This document shows positions 25,766-37,722 of a stretch of 64,000 nucleotides of DNA, piece by piece. Under the pieces are notes generated by a model. That model was not told the DNA's origin, did not search any database, and saw only the letters and a program-made list of their open reading frames with translations. This stretch comes from Lamellibrachia columna (Eukaryota; Annelida; Polychaeta; Sabellida; Siboglinidae): the NCBI GenBank assembly GCA_963662155.1, contig OY759265.1:43978906-44042905 (forward strand). The letters run 5' to 3'. Each line of letters opens with the position of its first letter. Within the stretch, counting starts at the first letter, position 1. A program made the position numbers and the translations under genes.

Positions 25766-28700
25766 TTCTTCGTTGTGGAATGTCGATATGGAAGTTAGCC
25801 TCTTTCATGCAATGAGGCGACATAAACCAGTTGGTATGTATTTAAAATATGTAGCTTTAGGCATACCTAAGTTTATTCGGTCAATACTGTTGTAATCAAA
25901 GCAGTAGGTTTAAATCCGAATGAGAGTGGGCGATAATGTGTCGTGTTTGGGCATTTGTTAAGGTTTGGCATGTTTACGTTTTTTGTTATGTAGATGTTTT
26001 AATACTAATGCCATTCGTATTTAATGGCGCACATATTACGTCCGTATTTGAGTGAATGTCCTCTTTGTTTGTATGTGTTGTATTAGTGTATGTATTGTAT
26101 CACAATTTCTATATTAAACCGGCATCATCATCAACTAGTCTACGATCATGAAAACGCTTCGTGGATGGTTCGGCCCGTGACGTGTTCGGCCCACGCCGAC
26201 AGATGGTTCGGCCCAATCGTTTTGGCTCTCGCAGATGGATGGTTCGGTCCACTTCACTTCAGATCAACATCGGTATTGAAATCAGTTTTGGCCCATGCTA
26301 TATGTGGTGTGATTCGATTAAAAATGGAAAATATGATTGCACACAGATACATACACACACATTCACATGCTAATATAATAATAAAATTATATAACATTTT
26401 CTTATATAGCAATATCCACAAAATAGCACTTGACATAATAAAATATTGATACAAATTTATGTAATTAAGGCCACATTTTTATAGTTAGGTTTACAGATTT
26501 TTACAGTCTAATATCAGAGGAGGGAAAAAAGTTTTACTGTCAAACACCGGAGGGGTTAAAAAAGAGAAGAAATGAAGGCGAAAAGGTTAACCACAGCAAG
26601 TTTTTTAAAGTTTTTGTATGGGTTATTACAGTAATGTTTAACATTGGAGGAGGGAAACAACTTCAACCAAGAAACCTGATGACAAATATACCTTTAATAA
26701 CAAATTTACAAACGGCCATGCACATTACACAGCTGGTCGCTTCAGCTTTTGTGCATGGCACGTTATCAGCGGCTTGTCTGACTGCAGGCAGTCATTACAA
26801 ATTGGTCTCACAACACCATAGGTCTTGACTTGTTCCGCAATGTCAGGTGTGTCCTGTGGCACAGTAGATGTATCCCCACAATGTCAGGTGTGTCCTGAGG
26901 CACAATAGACGTGTCCCCACAATGTCAGGTGTGTCCTGTGGCACAGTAGATGTATCCCCACAATGTCAGGTGTGTCCTGTGGCACAGTAGATGTGTCCCC
27001 ACAATTTCATGTGTGTCCTGTGGCATAGTAGATGTGTCCCCACAATGTCAGGTGTGTCCTGTGGCACAGTAGATGTATCCCCACAATGTCAGGTGTGTCC
27101 TGTGGCACAGTAGATGTATCCCCACAATGTCAGGTGTGTCCTGTGGCACAGTAGATGTATCCCCACAATGTCAGGTGTGTCCTGTGGCACAGTAGATGTA
27201 TCCCCACAATGTCAGGTGTGTCCTGTGGCACAGTAGATGTATCCCCACAATGTCAGGTGTGTCTTGTGGCACAGTAGATGTATCCCCACAATGTGCACAT
27301 ATCTTAGGGAAGTTGCAGTTAACACCTAAAAATAAGGACATATTATATCCTATGCTCTTTAAGATATTGACTGGTGAGTTCATGCGTTATATGAGCCTTT
27401 TTGAACTTCTCGAAACTTCCAGTACTTGCCACCGACAAGATTATGTGCAATGTGTTTCTTTTCAAATGGGTTATTTTATAATACTAAATGCAAAGTAAGT
27501 GAATAACAAAGTCTCAATTGTTAATAGTATTTTTGCAGGAAGCTTATCATATTTCTTGTTCATTCCCATCAACACATCAAATGCTGAAGGCGGATGATGT
27601 GGCAGTACAGTCGGGTCTTCGTCGTTGTCTATGACGATTACCTCAAATTATATAAACTTGCATCCAAGCCAACAACTGCTTCAATGGGCATGTCGCCTTC
27701 AACCACAATGGGTTTGATGCTAGCTTCATCACTTTCTTTGGCTGTGATAGCCTTTATTTTGGCTAGAGACAGCACGATGGGGCTAGCACACTCGGCGACT
27801 GTCATTGTCACATCATCCCAGCCCAGGCCTACGCTTATGCCTGAAAATAGTCCCTATATTTCGTTTTGACACTTTCATGACTATGAAAATCATTTCTCTT
27901 ACAGAACATTATTCACATAAGTTTTGCACAGGACTGATCATTTGTATTTTGTATAAACAGTCAGAGAACAATGAGCAGGGTTGTTTGATTTAAATCATTA
28001 ATTTAAATCACTAAAAAAAATCATTGATTTATGATTTTTTTACTTCCGGTTTTTTAATCGCTGATTTATATGAATTTAACACAGATAATTGTTTACAAGC
28101 ATCGAGATCAACCAAAATTTTTTTTTATTTTTTAATACAAAAGCACAAAGTGCACACACTTGTGTAGCTGCATTGTCACCAGATAGCCTGATAGTAAAAT
28201 ATTTTATGACATTGTGTATGTTTGAGCTATTCCCTTTCTGAATGTAGTGAGTGAAGCCACACAAACTTGTCTTCCAGAGGAAGTATCTTTTCAAGTCAGA
28301 ATCCCTGAGTTAAAGTCCACTTATAGCTTGTGCTAGTTGTTACCAATTCAGTATGTTGATTTTAATTGTTTAATACTGTACCAGTTTGCAGTCTGGTTGG
28401 AGACCCTTATAGTACACAGAGCCCTGGACAGGTGCTAATCCACTCTCTCAGAAAACATAATTAGCACTGCTACAGACACACAGCATTCTTTCCTTTCCAA
28501 GACATATTATGCAACTACAAGGGGTGAGGCCTTGTGGACATTGTCTAATGTCTTTATATAAGCAAAAATCATGTACCCTCTGTTAAGACAAGTACCCAAA
28601 TCGATTTGAATAGAACATGTTTGAAAGAGTTTATAAATATAAAAATCTGTATAAATGTCTATATACCAGATTATAAAAATAAAATAAATAAAAAAATCAG

Positions 28701-29203
28701 ATTTTTTTTAAAAATCATGATTTTTCCAACCCTGACAATGAGTTTTCTGCGTAGTAATGTGGTACAACGCTACCATGAAAGGCATTTACCATGCTCCCCA
28801 GCGTTGTGAATAAATTTTCGGTGTTGCAATGCTTCTCTGCCATTCTATTTTTGTGAACTTTTCGTTTTTCCGACATTATATTTGTTTTTAAAATAGATTA
28901 TTCGTTTTAAAAAAAATTGTCGCATGAGAATGTTGGTGAGACATTTAAAAAATAAACCGCTTTTAATTTTTTTATTCCCAAAAAATTGGTCGCTGGATCT
29001 GTAAACCAAAAAAATTTAAACAGTCGCCTAATGTCTAAAGAAAATGTTGGTGAATAAACAATTAAAAAAGTATATGTATATAAATAATTACAAAATTGAT
29101 GTTGCAAAGGGAAGTGGATGATATATTTCAATGCATATAAAAACAACATTAAAAAATTAACTGCGTACTTATAATACAAATATATATTAGTGTTTGTATT
29201 GTA

Positions 29204-29234
<31 letters not shown>

Positions 29235-32200
29235 TTCTTATTGATTACCTGTTTAATTTGAGGATTAAACAAACTGACTGACTTATGTCATTACTTAGGC
29301 TTATTGTTTGACTGGTGTGATGCACGAACTTAAGCACCTTTCCTTTGAGCTTATGAGACATGTCTGTCTATCATCGCCCCTTCAGTCGTTCTACATTCGT
29401 CCATGCATTTTGTATTCTAAAAATTCAAGGAAAACCCATTCAGTCATTGTTAAACAATTCTGAAAAGCATTATAATTCAAACAGACTTACATGAATCCGA
29501 AGATTTATGTTAATTTCTTGAGCGAAATGTAACAATACTTTCCCCATGGTAACACAGTTGTTGCAAAATTTATTTGTTTTCATCACCCATGCGCAGTATG
29601 GACCCGACATGCTCCCTCCCATTCATCAATTAATTTTATGTAAGCTGCGTGTTTGTTTGATTTGAATGATTTGGTCAGAAAGTGAAAAATCGCCCATGTT
29701 CAGCCAAATTGGTTCCAGTATAAAATTATATCGCCTAGATATAAACAGCTCTTTTTCCAATGTTTCATTTTCGATTTGCCGCCAACTATGCACAACCAAC
29801 ATGTTCTGGCTGAATAAATAAGTGAACAACGAACCTGAGTTGCTAAGCTATGTTATATCATACTAGACCTAACTGTGTCAGTGTGTATAAATATGATATT
29901 AGGCCTACATATACGTGTAATTTGAAATTCTATTTGTTGATTGATTATTATCTGATACACATACAGTGGCATACAGTGTACATCAGAATATTATTATCTA
30001 GTACACATATAGTGGCATACGCCTATCTACAGTCCATTAAGTTCGTCCAAATAGCGCAGTGTTTCGGGTCATGTTCATGATTTTTTTTCACTCATCTCAA
30101 TGTCAGAATCACTCCACAAAAAAATCGAACCAATATTGTATTCACTGTGACATGCAATGAACATCAGAATATTATTATCTAGTACGCACACAGTGGCATG
30201 CATTGTACATCAGAATATTATTATCTAGTACACATACAATGTCATACAATGTACATCAGAATATTATTATCTAGTACACATACAGTGACATACAATGTAC
30301 ATCAGGATATTATTATCTAGTATGCATACAGTGGAATGCATTGTACATCAGAATATTGTTAACTAGTACACATACAGTGGCATACAATGTACATAGGAAT
30401 GTTATTATCTAGTACACATACAGTGGCATGCATTGTACATCAGAATATTATTAACTAGTACACATACATGGCATACAATGTACATCAGCATATTATTATC
30501 TAGTACGCAAACAGTGGCTTACAATGTGCATCAGAATATTATTATCTAGTACGCATTTAGTGCCCTGCGTGGGCCGGGCCTCTACATCATTTCACGGGCC
30601 GGGCCTCGGCCTACATACTGCGGGGCCGGGCCTGGGCTGAAAACAATTTAAACACAACGGGCTTGGGCCAGGCCTGGGCCTAGTGTGAGCGGGCCTGGAC
30701 ATAATAAAAATATTCATACAAAACACCGATTATTACTTTATTTTTTAATAAAAACTGATTATAAATTGTAATTCCGGTTAATGAATGCTTAAAATTATTT
30801 CTTTAGTATTATATAGTTGCAAATTGAGACCTTGCATGGAATCTAATGGCCCCATAAGTTCACTTGGCTGGAAGTAGCCAGCCCCAAATGTTTACTTTAG
30901 AAATATTTGCAGAGGCAATCAAGCCATGATTAACCATCAACTTATCACCCTTTGACCCTACCAGTGGACATTCTATTGTCTAGGTCTTCCCTCCAAACAT
31001 TGCCCACCTGAATGACCTGCCCACTGCCAAGTGCCCACTAGGCCACTAGCCCACTACCCAGTACCCAACCCAGTTGGTAATTGGTATTTCTCCCCAGTCC
31101 TAATTCATTCACACTTGTACTAATTCACACATGTCTGAACTTGTCTGTCTCAGGCTAGTGACTCAGACCTGCTGGAAATGCCACTGGGTGACAGTGGGTG
31201 ACATTTAATTGAAATATCATATTAAATTATGTTAAATTTAATGTTAGATAAACAAATATCCTACCCTAACCATAAGCCGATACATTAAAGCCAAATATAA
31301 CAAATGTTATCATATTTAATAGTAATGACACTAAGAAGTTTTTCTTTATTTTCTTCCGGATATTCGTAAGTTTGAAGAATTTTTAGAACTCATCCAGCAC
31401 ACTATGGACCTTCAGCATAAGAGTAGTACTCCACTAAGAGCTAAGGATATTATGCCCCATCCCATATATATATATATATTTTTTTTTTTTTAATAAAACA
31501 ATAAGTCTGTTTTACAGTTTATTTGTTTTTCGTCTTTGTTATAAGATTATAGGCTTATCTTCTCTAAACTTAGCGGGTTTGCGGGCCGCGGGCTTACCCA
31601 TCTTTGGCCCGCAGGTATGGGCCGGGCCTGGGCCTGAAACTTGTGGGCTGGGCCTGGGCCAAACATTCACGGTCTGGGCCCGGGCCTGGGCCAAAATTCT
31701 AGTTTGCGGGCCTGGGCCAGGTCGGGCTTGAAAAAATATTGCGGGCCTGGGCCGGGCCTGGACTCTAACTGCTAATTGCGGGCCGGGCTTGGGATCAAAT
31801 TCTAGGCCCGCCAGGGCACTACTACGCATACAGTGGCATGCATTGTACATCAGAATATTATTATTTTGTACACATACAGTGGCATGCAATGTACATAAGA
31901 ATATTATTATCTAGTACACATACAGTGGCATGCAGTGTACATCAGAATATTATTATTTTGTACACATACAGTGGCATGCAATGTACATAAGAATATTATT
32001 ATCTAGTACACATACAGTGGCATGCATTGTACATCAGAATTTTATTAACTATTACACATACAATGGCATACAACGTATGTCAGGATATTATTATCTAGTA
32101 CACCTACAGTGGAATGCAATGTACATCAGAAGTGCAAAGCAACCTCTGCAACAATTTGTCAGTTTCATTAATTAAAGTGACATACTTGCATGAATCATGT

Positions 32201-35200
32201 GACGTCACTTTAATAAAAAAATTCAAAGATACATTTAGCTTATCAAAAACCAACCCTGATTTTCACGCTCAAACTCCCAGTGGAAATCAGGGTAAGAGTG
32301 TCACAATGCTACATTGCACATTTCATGGAAATGCATTACATGTTTTTAAGTATCAACGTGTTCAGCTAAGTGGAGTTTCCAATTGCTGCACGTTTGTACA
32401 GCAAAACATGCACAATCAATTAAAAAAAATAATTCTCATTTTTCGGTGCTGAAATTTGGAATATATATAACAAATGAAAGTTTATGGCTGAATTATTCTG
32501 AAAGTGTAATAAGTAGAGACCTACTGAACTAAAAGATTATTGTAAGTATCTCTGACAATAGATTGTGCAATTTGGACATTATACTGTAATACAAATATAG
32601 GCTGCTTAAATAACTTTAGGAAATAAAAAAAATGTCACCCATTTTCATGGGAATTTTTTTTTATTTGATGCAGAATGACCCAGCTGCTATTGCCTGCTAA
32701 CTTAGAATGGGATAAGGCCAAAATATGTTTCATATGTTGAGTTTAGACACAAACAACATGACCATATCCTGTTGACAAGTATAGGAATAGGTGTTTAAAA
32801 AATTTATAGATTTTCATTTGGTGAGTGAATATTGCACTCATGCCTAGGGTTATCTAACATTATGGTGTGGCCTATGAAGTTAAGATGCTGTGTGTTCAAC
32901 AGGGTTTTCATACTAAATCACTGGCATGATATTCATAAATGCAGTTGCAAATGGTTATGTTTTAGTAACTGTTATAGGTACACGCAGGGTTGTTTGATTA
33001 AAAACATTTGATTTAAATCATTGATTTAAATCATGATTTAAATCACTCCAAATTTTTTTTTTTTCGCTGATTTATATAAATTTAACACAAATAATTGTTT
33101 ACAAGCATCGAGATCAACAAAGTTTTGTGTTTTTTAATAAAAAAGCACAACTTGCGCACACTTGTGTAGCTGTATTGACACCAGATAGCCTGATAGTAAA
33201 ATATTTTATGACATTGTGTATACCAGATTTCATAAAAATCAAATAAATAAAAAATCAAATAAAAAAATCTTATTAAAAAAAATTCAGATTTTTTTTAATC
33301 ATTATTTTTTCAACCCTGGGTACATGGCCCAAAACCATGACTTCTGTTTCCCTTTAAGATGATGCTGTTGTGAGCTCATGAACAGAACTAAACTATTACA
33401 CTTGATTGGTACTGACTTGAACCGAAGGAATCTCTAGAAAATTGTTTTACTGCTGTCTTCATGTGGCCTGGCAAATAAAACAATGACCAAACCAAATACC
33501 CACTGCTGAGTAGATTCACCAAATCTCACGCTTATCGCATCTCATAATATTGTTCATGAATAAGGTAATAGCATTCCAGGCTTAGATCCATAAATCACTG
33601 GTGTACTTTATTCAGTCTGTCTGGTGGGTAATGATGGGGAAGAAAATAGCTGCTGTCTGATGCAGTTCATCTGGTGGTAACTGCTCCTCTGTCTATGCAC
33701 ACAATCTACAGTATCCAAGTATGTCACTCATTCACAGTGCATTGCTTGTATCTCCTGGGAGACATCATAGAACACAGACCCCAAGTGCTAGATTCTAGCA
33801 GCCCAATTTTTTTCTCGCCTCTTATCGCCCAATGCATGCTTGTCACGGTAGCTTGAGCGTTTTGATGTTTGCTTTTGTTTTGTGTCATGCTAATTGTACA
33901 CTGCACAGTGATTGATGGGTTTTTGTGATAGTAATTGGTCTGGGAGTCAGGAACTGTTTTTCCGCTAGCTGTATGATAAGATTCCTGTCGTCTATTTACA
34001 GTCCATTAAGTTCGTCCAAATAGCGCAGTGTTTCGGGTCATGTTCATGATTTTTTTCACTCCTCATGTCAGAATCACTCCCAAAAAAATTTCACCAATAT
34101 TGTATTTATTGTGACATGCTAGCTCACTTGGGCAAATTTTTTTTCTTATTTTGGTGAAATCATCAGGCAAACTGTAAAATTATTTTGACCTGGCCTGGTC
34201 ACATATTTCTTAAACTATTCACGCACTACATATTTGAATATCAACGAGCCCAATTCGCGATGGGCTAAATGAATTTAGGAGAGGGAATTTTTAAGCAAAT
34301 CATTTGTGCTAGCGCATGCATTTACCAAACACAGCTGTATTACCAAATAGACGCGGACCCCTGTTGAAATAACTGTTTATGTCATTCAATTGGTTTTATC
34401 ATAAAAGGCACATAGTGTATCATGCAGTGTATCTTGACTCTTGAGTCTTTATGTGCCACACATTCCCTTCTCTAACATAAGAGTGGTGCTCAGGAACAGG
34501 TGCATATAAACATGAAACATTATTTTAAAACAAAATGGTACAAATATTTATGTGTGGTTAAAGTCAGATTCCCCCTACAGTTGGATGAGGTGGGCTGTTG
34601 TATCAAGGTGAACAGCCAGCTGGAGAGGATGCATGGAAGGGAGTCTTATCATTTCAGTGGGGAGTAAATTCCATGCTCTTATGACTGTGATAGAATGGGA
34701 TATGTATTTATACGTGGTTGTATTTGTATATTTTATAGGGATCATTGTTTCAGGTACAGGTGCTTGGGACTATGAGATGTTGTGGCAGAGAAATGTTGAG
34801 GAGGTTATGATGATGATGTTGTATTAATGGCTGCCTTTTCTGCCGTTCACAGGAGTCAACAGACATTTCCACATGATGTGCATTCATGAGAAACTCAACA
34901 GTTCCATCAGCAAAAAGATCTCGGCTAAACAGATCTGGCAGCGACTCAGTGCAATGTTTGACCTGCAAGCTCTCGTAAGTGGCCACGAACCAGCTGATGT
35001 TTGAACTTGTTTCCATTGTTGGTCTGGATGCTGTTTGCTCCTTGGTGAAAGTTTTTTGTGTGAAACTTCCACGGAAGTTTACTAATTGGTCAATTCTTTC
35101 TGATGCAAGTACCACTACAGCCACCTAGCTAGTTATGCCTTAACACTTGTGTCCTAAATTTTGGTCATCTGTAACTTCTGTTGCTTTGCCAGAAATCTAT

Positions 35201-37722
35201 TTTCAGGAGCAGCAGCGCTTCTCCAGAATAGCTTAACATATAAATTACAAGTCTACGTTTGATTTTAGTTTATTTCATATACAATAAAAACAATACAAAC
35301 TTCAAATATACATACGTATACAGTGAAATCTTCACCAAGACAAAATCATTCATTGCTGGTTATGCTTATTAAATAATGAATTGTGAATGTTTTTCTTAGT
35401 TTTTTAGGGTTTACATCAATTTTAATTGTATCCACATTGATATTTATTGTTTAATATGTTATTGTGAAACCTGAAAACCAATTAATCTCTGCTGTCATTG
35501 TCTATTTGCGTTTAATTAAACAGAGCATGGTTTTCACCAAGCAATTGCCTTAAAAAATCGAACCCCATTTGTTTAGCATAACAACTTATAATGGTAAAGG
35601 TAAGTTCTTATATAGCGTGGTATCCAGTCCATAGGACTGCTCAAAGTGCTTTACACTTCACCCCCTGGCAGACCTATTCATTCCAAGGCCATTTCAACTT
35701 CTCTGGGAAGCTTTCAGCAACGCTGCAATTACTGCGTGAAGACTATTCATTCACACAGCCACCAGTGTCTGTATTGCCAGGTACTCATTTATACAGCTGA
35801 GTGAACTGTGGCAATGTGGGGTGATCAAACAGCCAAAGGTTCAAAGCGACCGCAGTGGGATTTGAAACCAGGTTATCTCAATTGAGAGTCCGGCATTCTA
35901 ACCGGTATGCTATCGCGCCCCACATAAATGCTTAATTTTCCTAAGCATTTTATTATAATGCCTCGTCATATTGCAGGAATACATTCCAATTTTGTCTCTT
36001 AAGACAAAGTTAGTTTTGCATAAAACACGTGAATGATTGTTATCAATGTCTCTGCTTGCAGAACGAATCAGAGATTGTACCATTTCCAAACAAGGAGCTG
36101 GAGTTTTGTCTGCCGCAGAATGATTTCAGTGGTATCGCAGAGCAGGAGTTTCCACGCATCGCCTACTTGGCGCCGCCATTCGACATCAAAGACACAAAGG
36201 AAACCTCCAGAGAGGGTAGGTTTGGGATAGTCCAATCTGTCCAGACACTGACAGAATTGTATACCTATTTCCCATATAAAAAATCTATGCAACAATCAGA
36301 TCAGCAAGGCTGGGTTTCTTCTGGCAGAAACATGTTTTTTCTGAGGTGTTGAAAGAAACCAGTTTTTCTGCTTGAAGAAAACAGGACAAAATTCTGTTTC
36401 ATCTGGGATAATGAAAGAAACTGGCTAAAACTGGAATAAACCATGTAAACGGATGGCATTTGTATCATCTATTTTTAACAACCATGACTACTACACAGAG
36501 TTACAAAATAACTCTCGTTTCACAACAGCTAGATGTTTTACCTGTGTTTGTGCATGTGTGTGTTTGTGCGTGTGTTTGTGCGTGCGTGCGTGCGTGCGTG
36601 TGTGTGTGTAAAAAAAATCACAGAAAAACTCGCATGTTGGTCTGTGGGATATACTAAAATAGGGTTTGAAAGAAATGCGTCTTCAGAGAGGACTTGAAAT
36701 GTGCTCATCAATCCATGTTCTGTGATCATTTTATGCAGCGCTAGTTATGCCATAACCTGCTCAAATTCAATATGTATTTATTCACCTCTTGCTTTGTTGT
36801 ACCAATGCCAATCTTTTATCATGGACTCCGAGCTTGTACTACGAGTAGCACTGCTTCCGTCTCGGAACTTTGATGCTGATTATTACTGGGTAAATACATG
36901 TTATTCTATCGTGTCACCGCGGTGTTACGGTGCAACTTCCTGGAAGTTCGAGGGAATGTTATTGCGGTTGGTGATAACTGCCAGTACAATAAACGTAAAA
37001 TATATGCTAATGATGCTAAGAGTTGGCACAAACATCCTAGCATGCAATGGGCATATATCAGATTTATGATGTGGATTTGTATGATAGTGTTTGAAAGGAC
37101 AATTGTCTGTCTGCCAGTGCTGAGTAGCAGAGGATTTATGGATTTATTGTCTTGCTGGCACAGAAGCTGCATTATAATGTCATGGATGGATATTTGTGTA
37201 TGGCCTCAGTTGATGGTCATGCCAAGTTGTAATTAATTGATTGCAGCATGGCATTCAACGGCTTTATGGTCTGTGTATTTGTTCAAAAAAAATTTGCTCG
37301 TTGTAAAGCATATTGTTGTGTTTTTTCAAGGGCTGTGGTTTTTATAATTCTGTTGGAAAGTATTTTCTTGAGATCTTTGGAGACAGTAAATGTTTTACTC
37401 ATTATAAGCACTCACGTTCTATTTGTTCACTCTCTTCAATCAGGCACCTTTAAAGTGCCACGTCAAATGTAGTTCTGTTTCTAATTAGTTTAGTGTTGCT
37501 AATGTTTGTATTTATCCTGTTTCAGGCTCAGGAAATTCAGAGAGAAGTTCTGGAAAAAGCAGACCATCAGCACTGGAGAAGGCTGCAGAACGGCTGGCAG
37601 AGCCGACAAAGGCAGATGAGTTGCCAAAGAGAGAACATCGCAAGAGAACACGACAGAACACGCAGAGTCCTGCGAGCACGTCAGACAGTCCAGCAACAAG
37701 CAAGCGGGCACGCCGCACATGA
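25752..37722 (+). CDS. MRGBP: MRG/MORF4L-binding protein (Eaf7 homologue), NuA4/TIP60 complex subunit
   Basis: Four exons with GT-AG borders and consistent phases: 25752-25833, 34853-34974, 36062-36215 and 37526-37722, giving 184 residues (human about 204). The family links MRG15-type chromodomain proteins to the NuA4/TIP60 histone acetyltransferase in the nucleus. Exon 1 gives VSLFHAMRRHKPVG. Exon 2 continues VNRHFHMMCIHEKL and IWQRLSAMFDLQAL, the conserved CT20/Eaf7 core. Exon 3 begins NESEIVPFPN, also conserved. Exon 4 is Ser/Lys/Arg-rich and ends SKRARRT, like the basic tail of vertebrate MRGBP. Intron 1 is 9.0 kb and packed with repeats; introns 2 and 3 are about 1.1 and 1.3 kb. No frame is broken. 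The identification is strong; the exact C-terminal exon rests on phase and the matching tail. Confidence 0.93.
26160..26255. repeat. Degenerate GATGGTTCGGCCC repeat in MRGBP intron 1
   Basis: The 13-mer GATGGTTCGGCCC or a near match occurs about four times (26163, 26186 partial, 26203, 26238). Spacing is irregular. Confidence 0.6.
26836..27296. repeat. 41-bp minisatellite, about 11 units, in MRGBP intron 1
   Basis: The unit contains CACAATGTCAGGTGTGTCCT followed by GTGGCACAGTAGATGTATCCC, measured at a 41-base period. Frames across it are artefacts. Confidence 0.95.
27571..27870. other. Unresolved open segment in MRGBP intron 1
   Basis: Both strands stay open for about 250 bases. The minus strand gives DDVTMTVAECASPIVLSLAK and then an acidic-hydrophobic stretch. 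This might be an eroded retroelement protein, but no family motif was recognised. Confidence 0.25.
27976..28734. mobile_element. Non-autonomous hAT transposon, copy 1 (759 bp), in MRGBP intron 1
   Basis: The element begins CAGGGTTG and ends CAACCCTG, a perfect 8-base inverted end of the hAT type. It is flanked by the same 8-base direct repeat, ACAATGAG, at 27968-27975 and 28735-28742, the length hAT transposases make. Subterminal ATTTAAATCA motifs and TGATTT motifs crowd both ends. There is no transposase frame. Its interior shares TTTACAAGCATCGAGATCAA and GATAGCCTGATAGTAAAATA with copy 2. Confidence 0.92.
28907..29240. other. AT-rich low-complexity DNA in MRGBP intron 1
   Basis: Strongly AT-rich, ending with a short TA microsatellite at 29208-29229. 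The 121-codon minus-strand frame is low-complexity and not credited. Confidence 0.5.
29950..30556. repeat. 46-bp minisatellite, left part of a split array
   Basis: Units contain CATCAGAATATTATTATCTA, GTACACATACAGTGGCAT and CAATGTA, spaced 46 bases apart (for example 30181, 30227, 30273). Between the first two units and the rest lies a 134-bp segment (30022-30155) that also occurs at 33991-34118. The array is interrupted at 30557 by a GGGCC-rich transposon and resumes at 31823. Confidence 0.93.
30557..31822. mobile_element. hAT-like non-autonomous element with GGGCC subterminal repeats, inserted in the 46-bp array
   Basis: The left end reads TAGTGCCCTG; the right end reads CAGGGCACTA, a perfect 10-base inverted pair fitting the loose hAT end consensus YARNG. 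TACGCAT is present on both sides (30550-30556 and 31823-31829) but only once in an uninterrupted array unit, so it is the target duplication (7 bases, or 8 with one change). About 150 bases at the left end and 260 at the right consist of CGGGCCTGGGCC-type repeats. The middle is AT-rich with no transposase. The proline/arginine-rich minus-strand frame is an artefact of the GGGCC tract. Confidence 0.8.
31823..32130. repeat. 46-bp minisatellite, right part of the split array
   Basis: Continuation of the same 46-bp units after the inserted element, about seven units. Neighbouring units alternate ATTTTGTACAC and ATCTAGTACAC, suggesting a two-unit higher-order repeat. Confidence 0.92.
32131..32976. 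other. MRGBP intron 1 sequence, nothing recognised
   Basis: AT-rich unique sequence. A 112-codon plus-strand frame at 32114-32452 has no recognisable domain. Confidence 0.35.
32985..33318. mobile_element. Non-autonomous hAT transposon, copy 2 (334 bp), in MRGBP intron 1
   Basis: Same ends as copy 1 (CAGGGTTG...CAACCCTG), same subterminal ATTTAAATCA motifs, and shared interior TTTACAAGCATCGAGATCAA. Flanks are GGTACACG at 32977-32984 and GGTACATG at 33319-33326, an 8-base target duplication with one change. Relative to copy 1 it lacks about 425 internal bases. Confidence 0.92.
33991..34300. repeat. Dispersed repeat family 'GCTAGCTC', copy in MRGBP intron 1
   Basis: It begins with a segment shared with 30022-30155 (AAGTTCGTCCAAATAGCGCA). 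It continues with ACATGCTAGCTCACTTGGGC, GGTGAAATCATCAGGCAAAC and AATTCGCGATGGGCTAAA. The later motifs recur in the same order at 53.9-54.36 kb, and partly at 44.3 kb and 49.7 kb. No coding capacity. Confidence 0.7.
35590..35924 (-). mobile_element. tRNA-derived SINE with L2-like tail in MRGBP intron 2
   Basis: Read on the minus strand it starts GGGGCGCGATAGCATACCGG, with an RNA polymerase III A box (TAGCATACCGG). About 35 bases later comes a B box (GGTTTCAAATCCC). The body follows, then the 3' end AAGCACTTTGAGCAGTCC...GTATCCACGCTATATAAGAAC-like tail typical of SINEs mobilised by L2-type LINEs. Nearly full length, about 330 bp. Confidence 0.82.
36541..36610. repeat. GTGTTTGTGCGTGC microsatellite in MRGBP intron 3
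   Basis: An alternating GT/GC run. The open frames across it are artefacts. Confidence 0.85.
36611..37525. other. MRGBP: Remainder of MRGBP intron 3
   Basis: Frames of 112 and 122 codons (36898-37236, 36701-37069) have intron-like composition and no domain. I treat them as chance. Confidence 0.4.

Noticed and set aside
31539..31889. Pro/Arg/Gly-rich 116-codon minus-strand frame
   Set aside because: It is the translation of GGGCC repeats inside the hAT-like element.
35850..35924. Possible tRNA gene on the minus strand
   Set aside because: A and B boxes are present, but the sequence does not close an acceptor stem and continues into a SINE body and tail.
36701..37236. Two frames of over 110 codons in MRGBP intron 3
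   Set aside because: AT-biased intronic composition, no domain, and they lie between exons that already join in phase.
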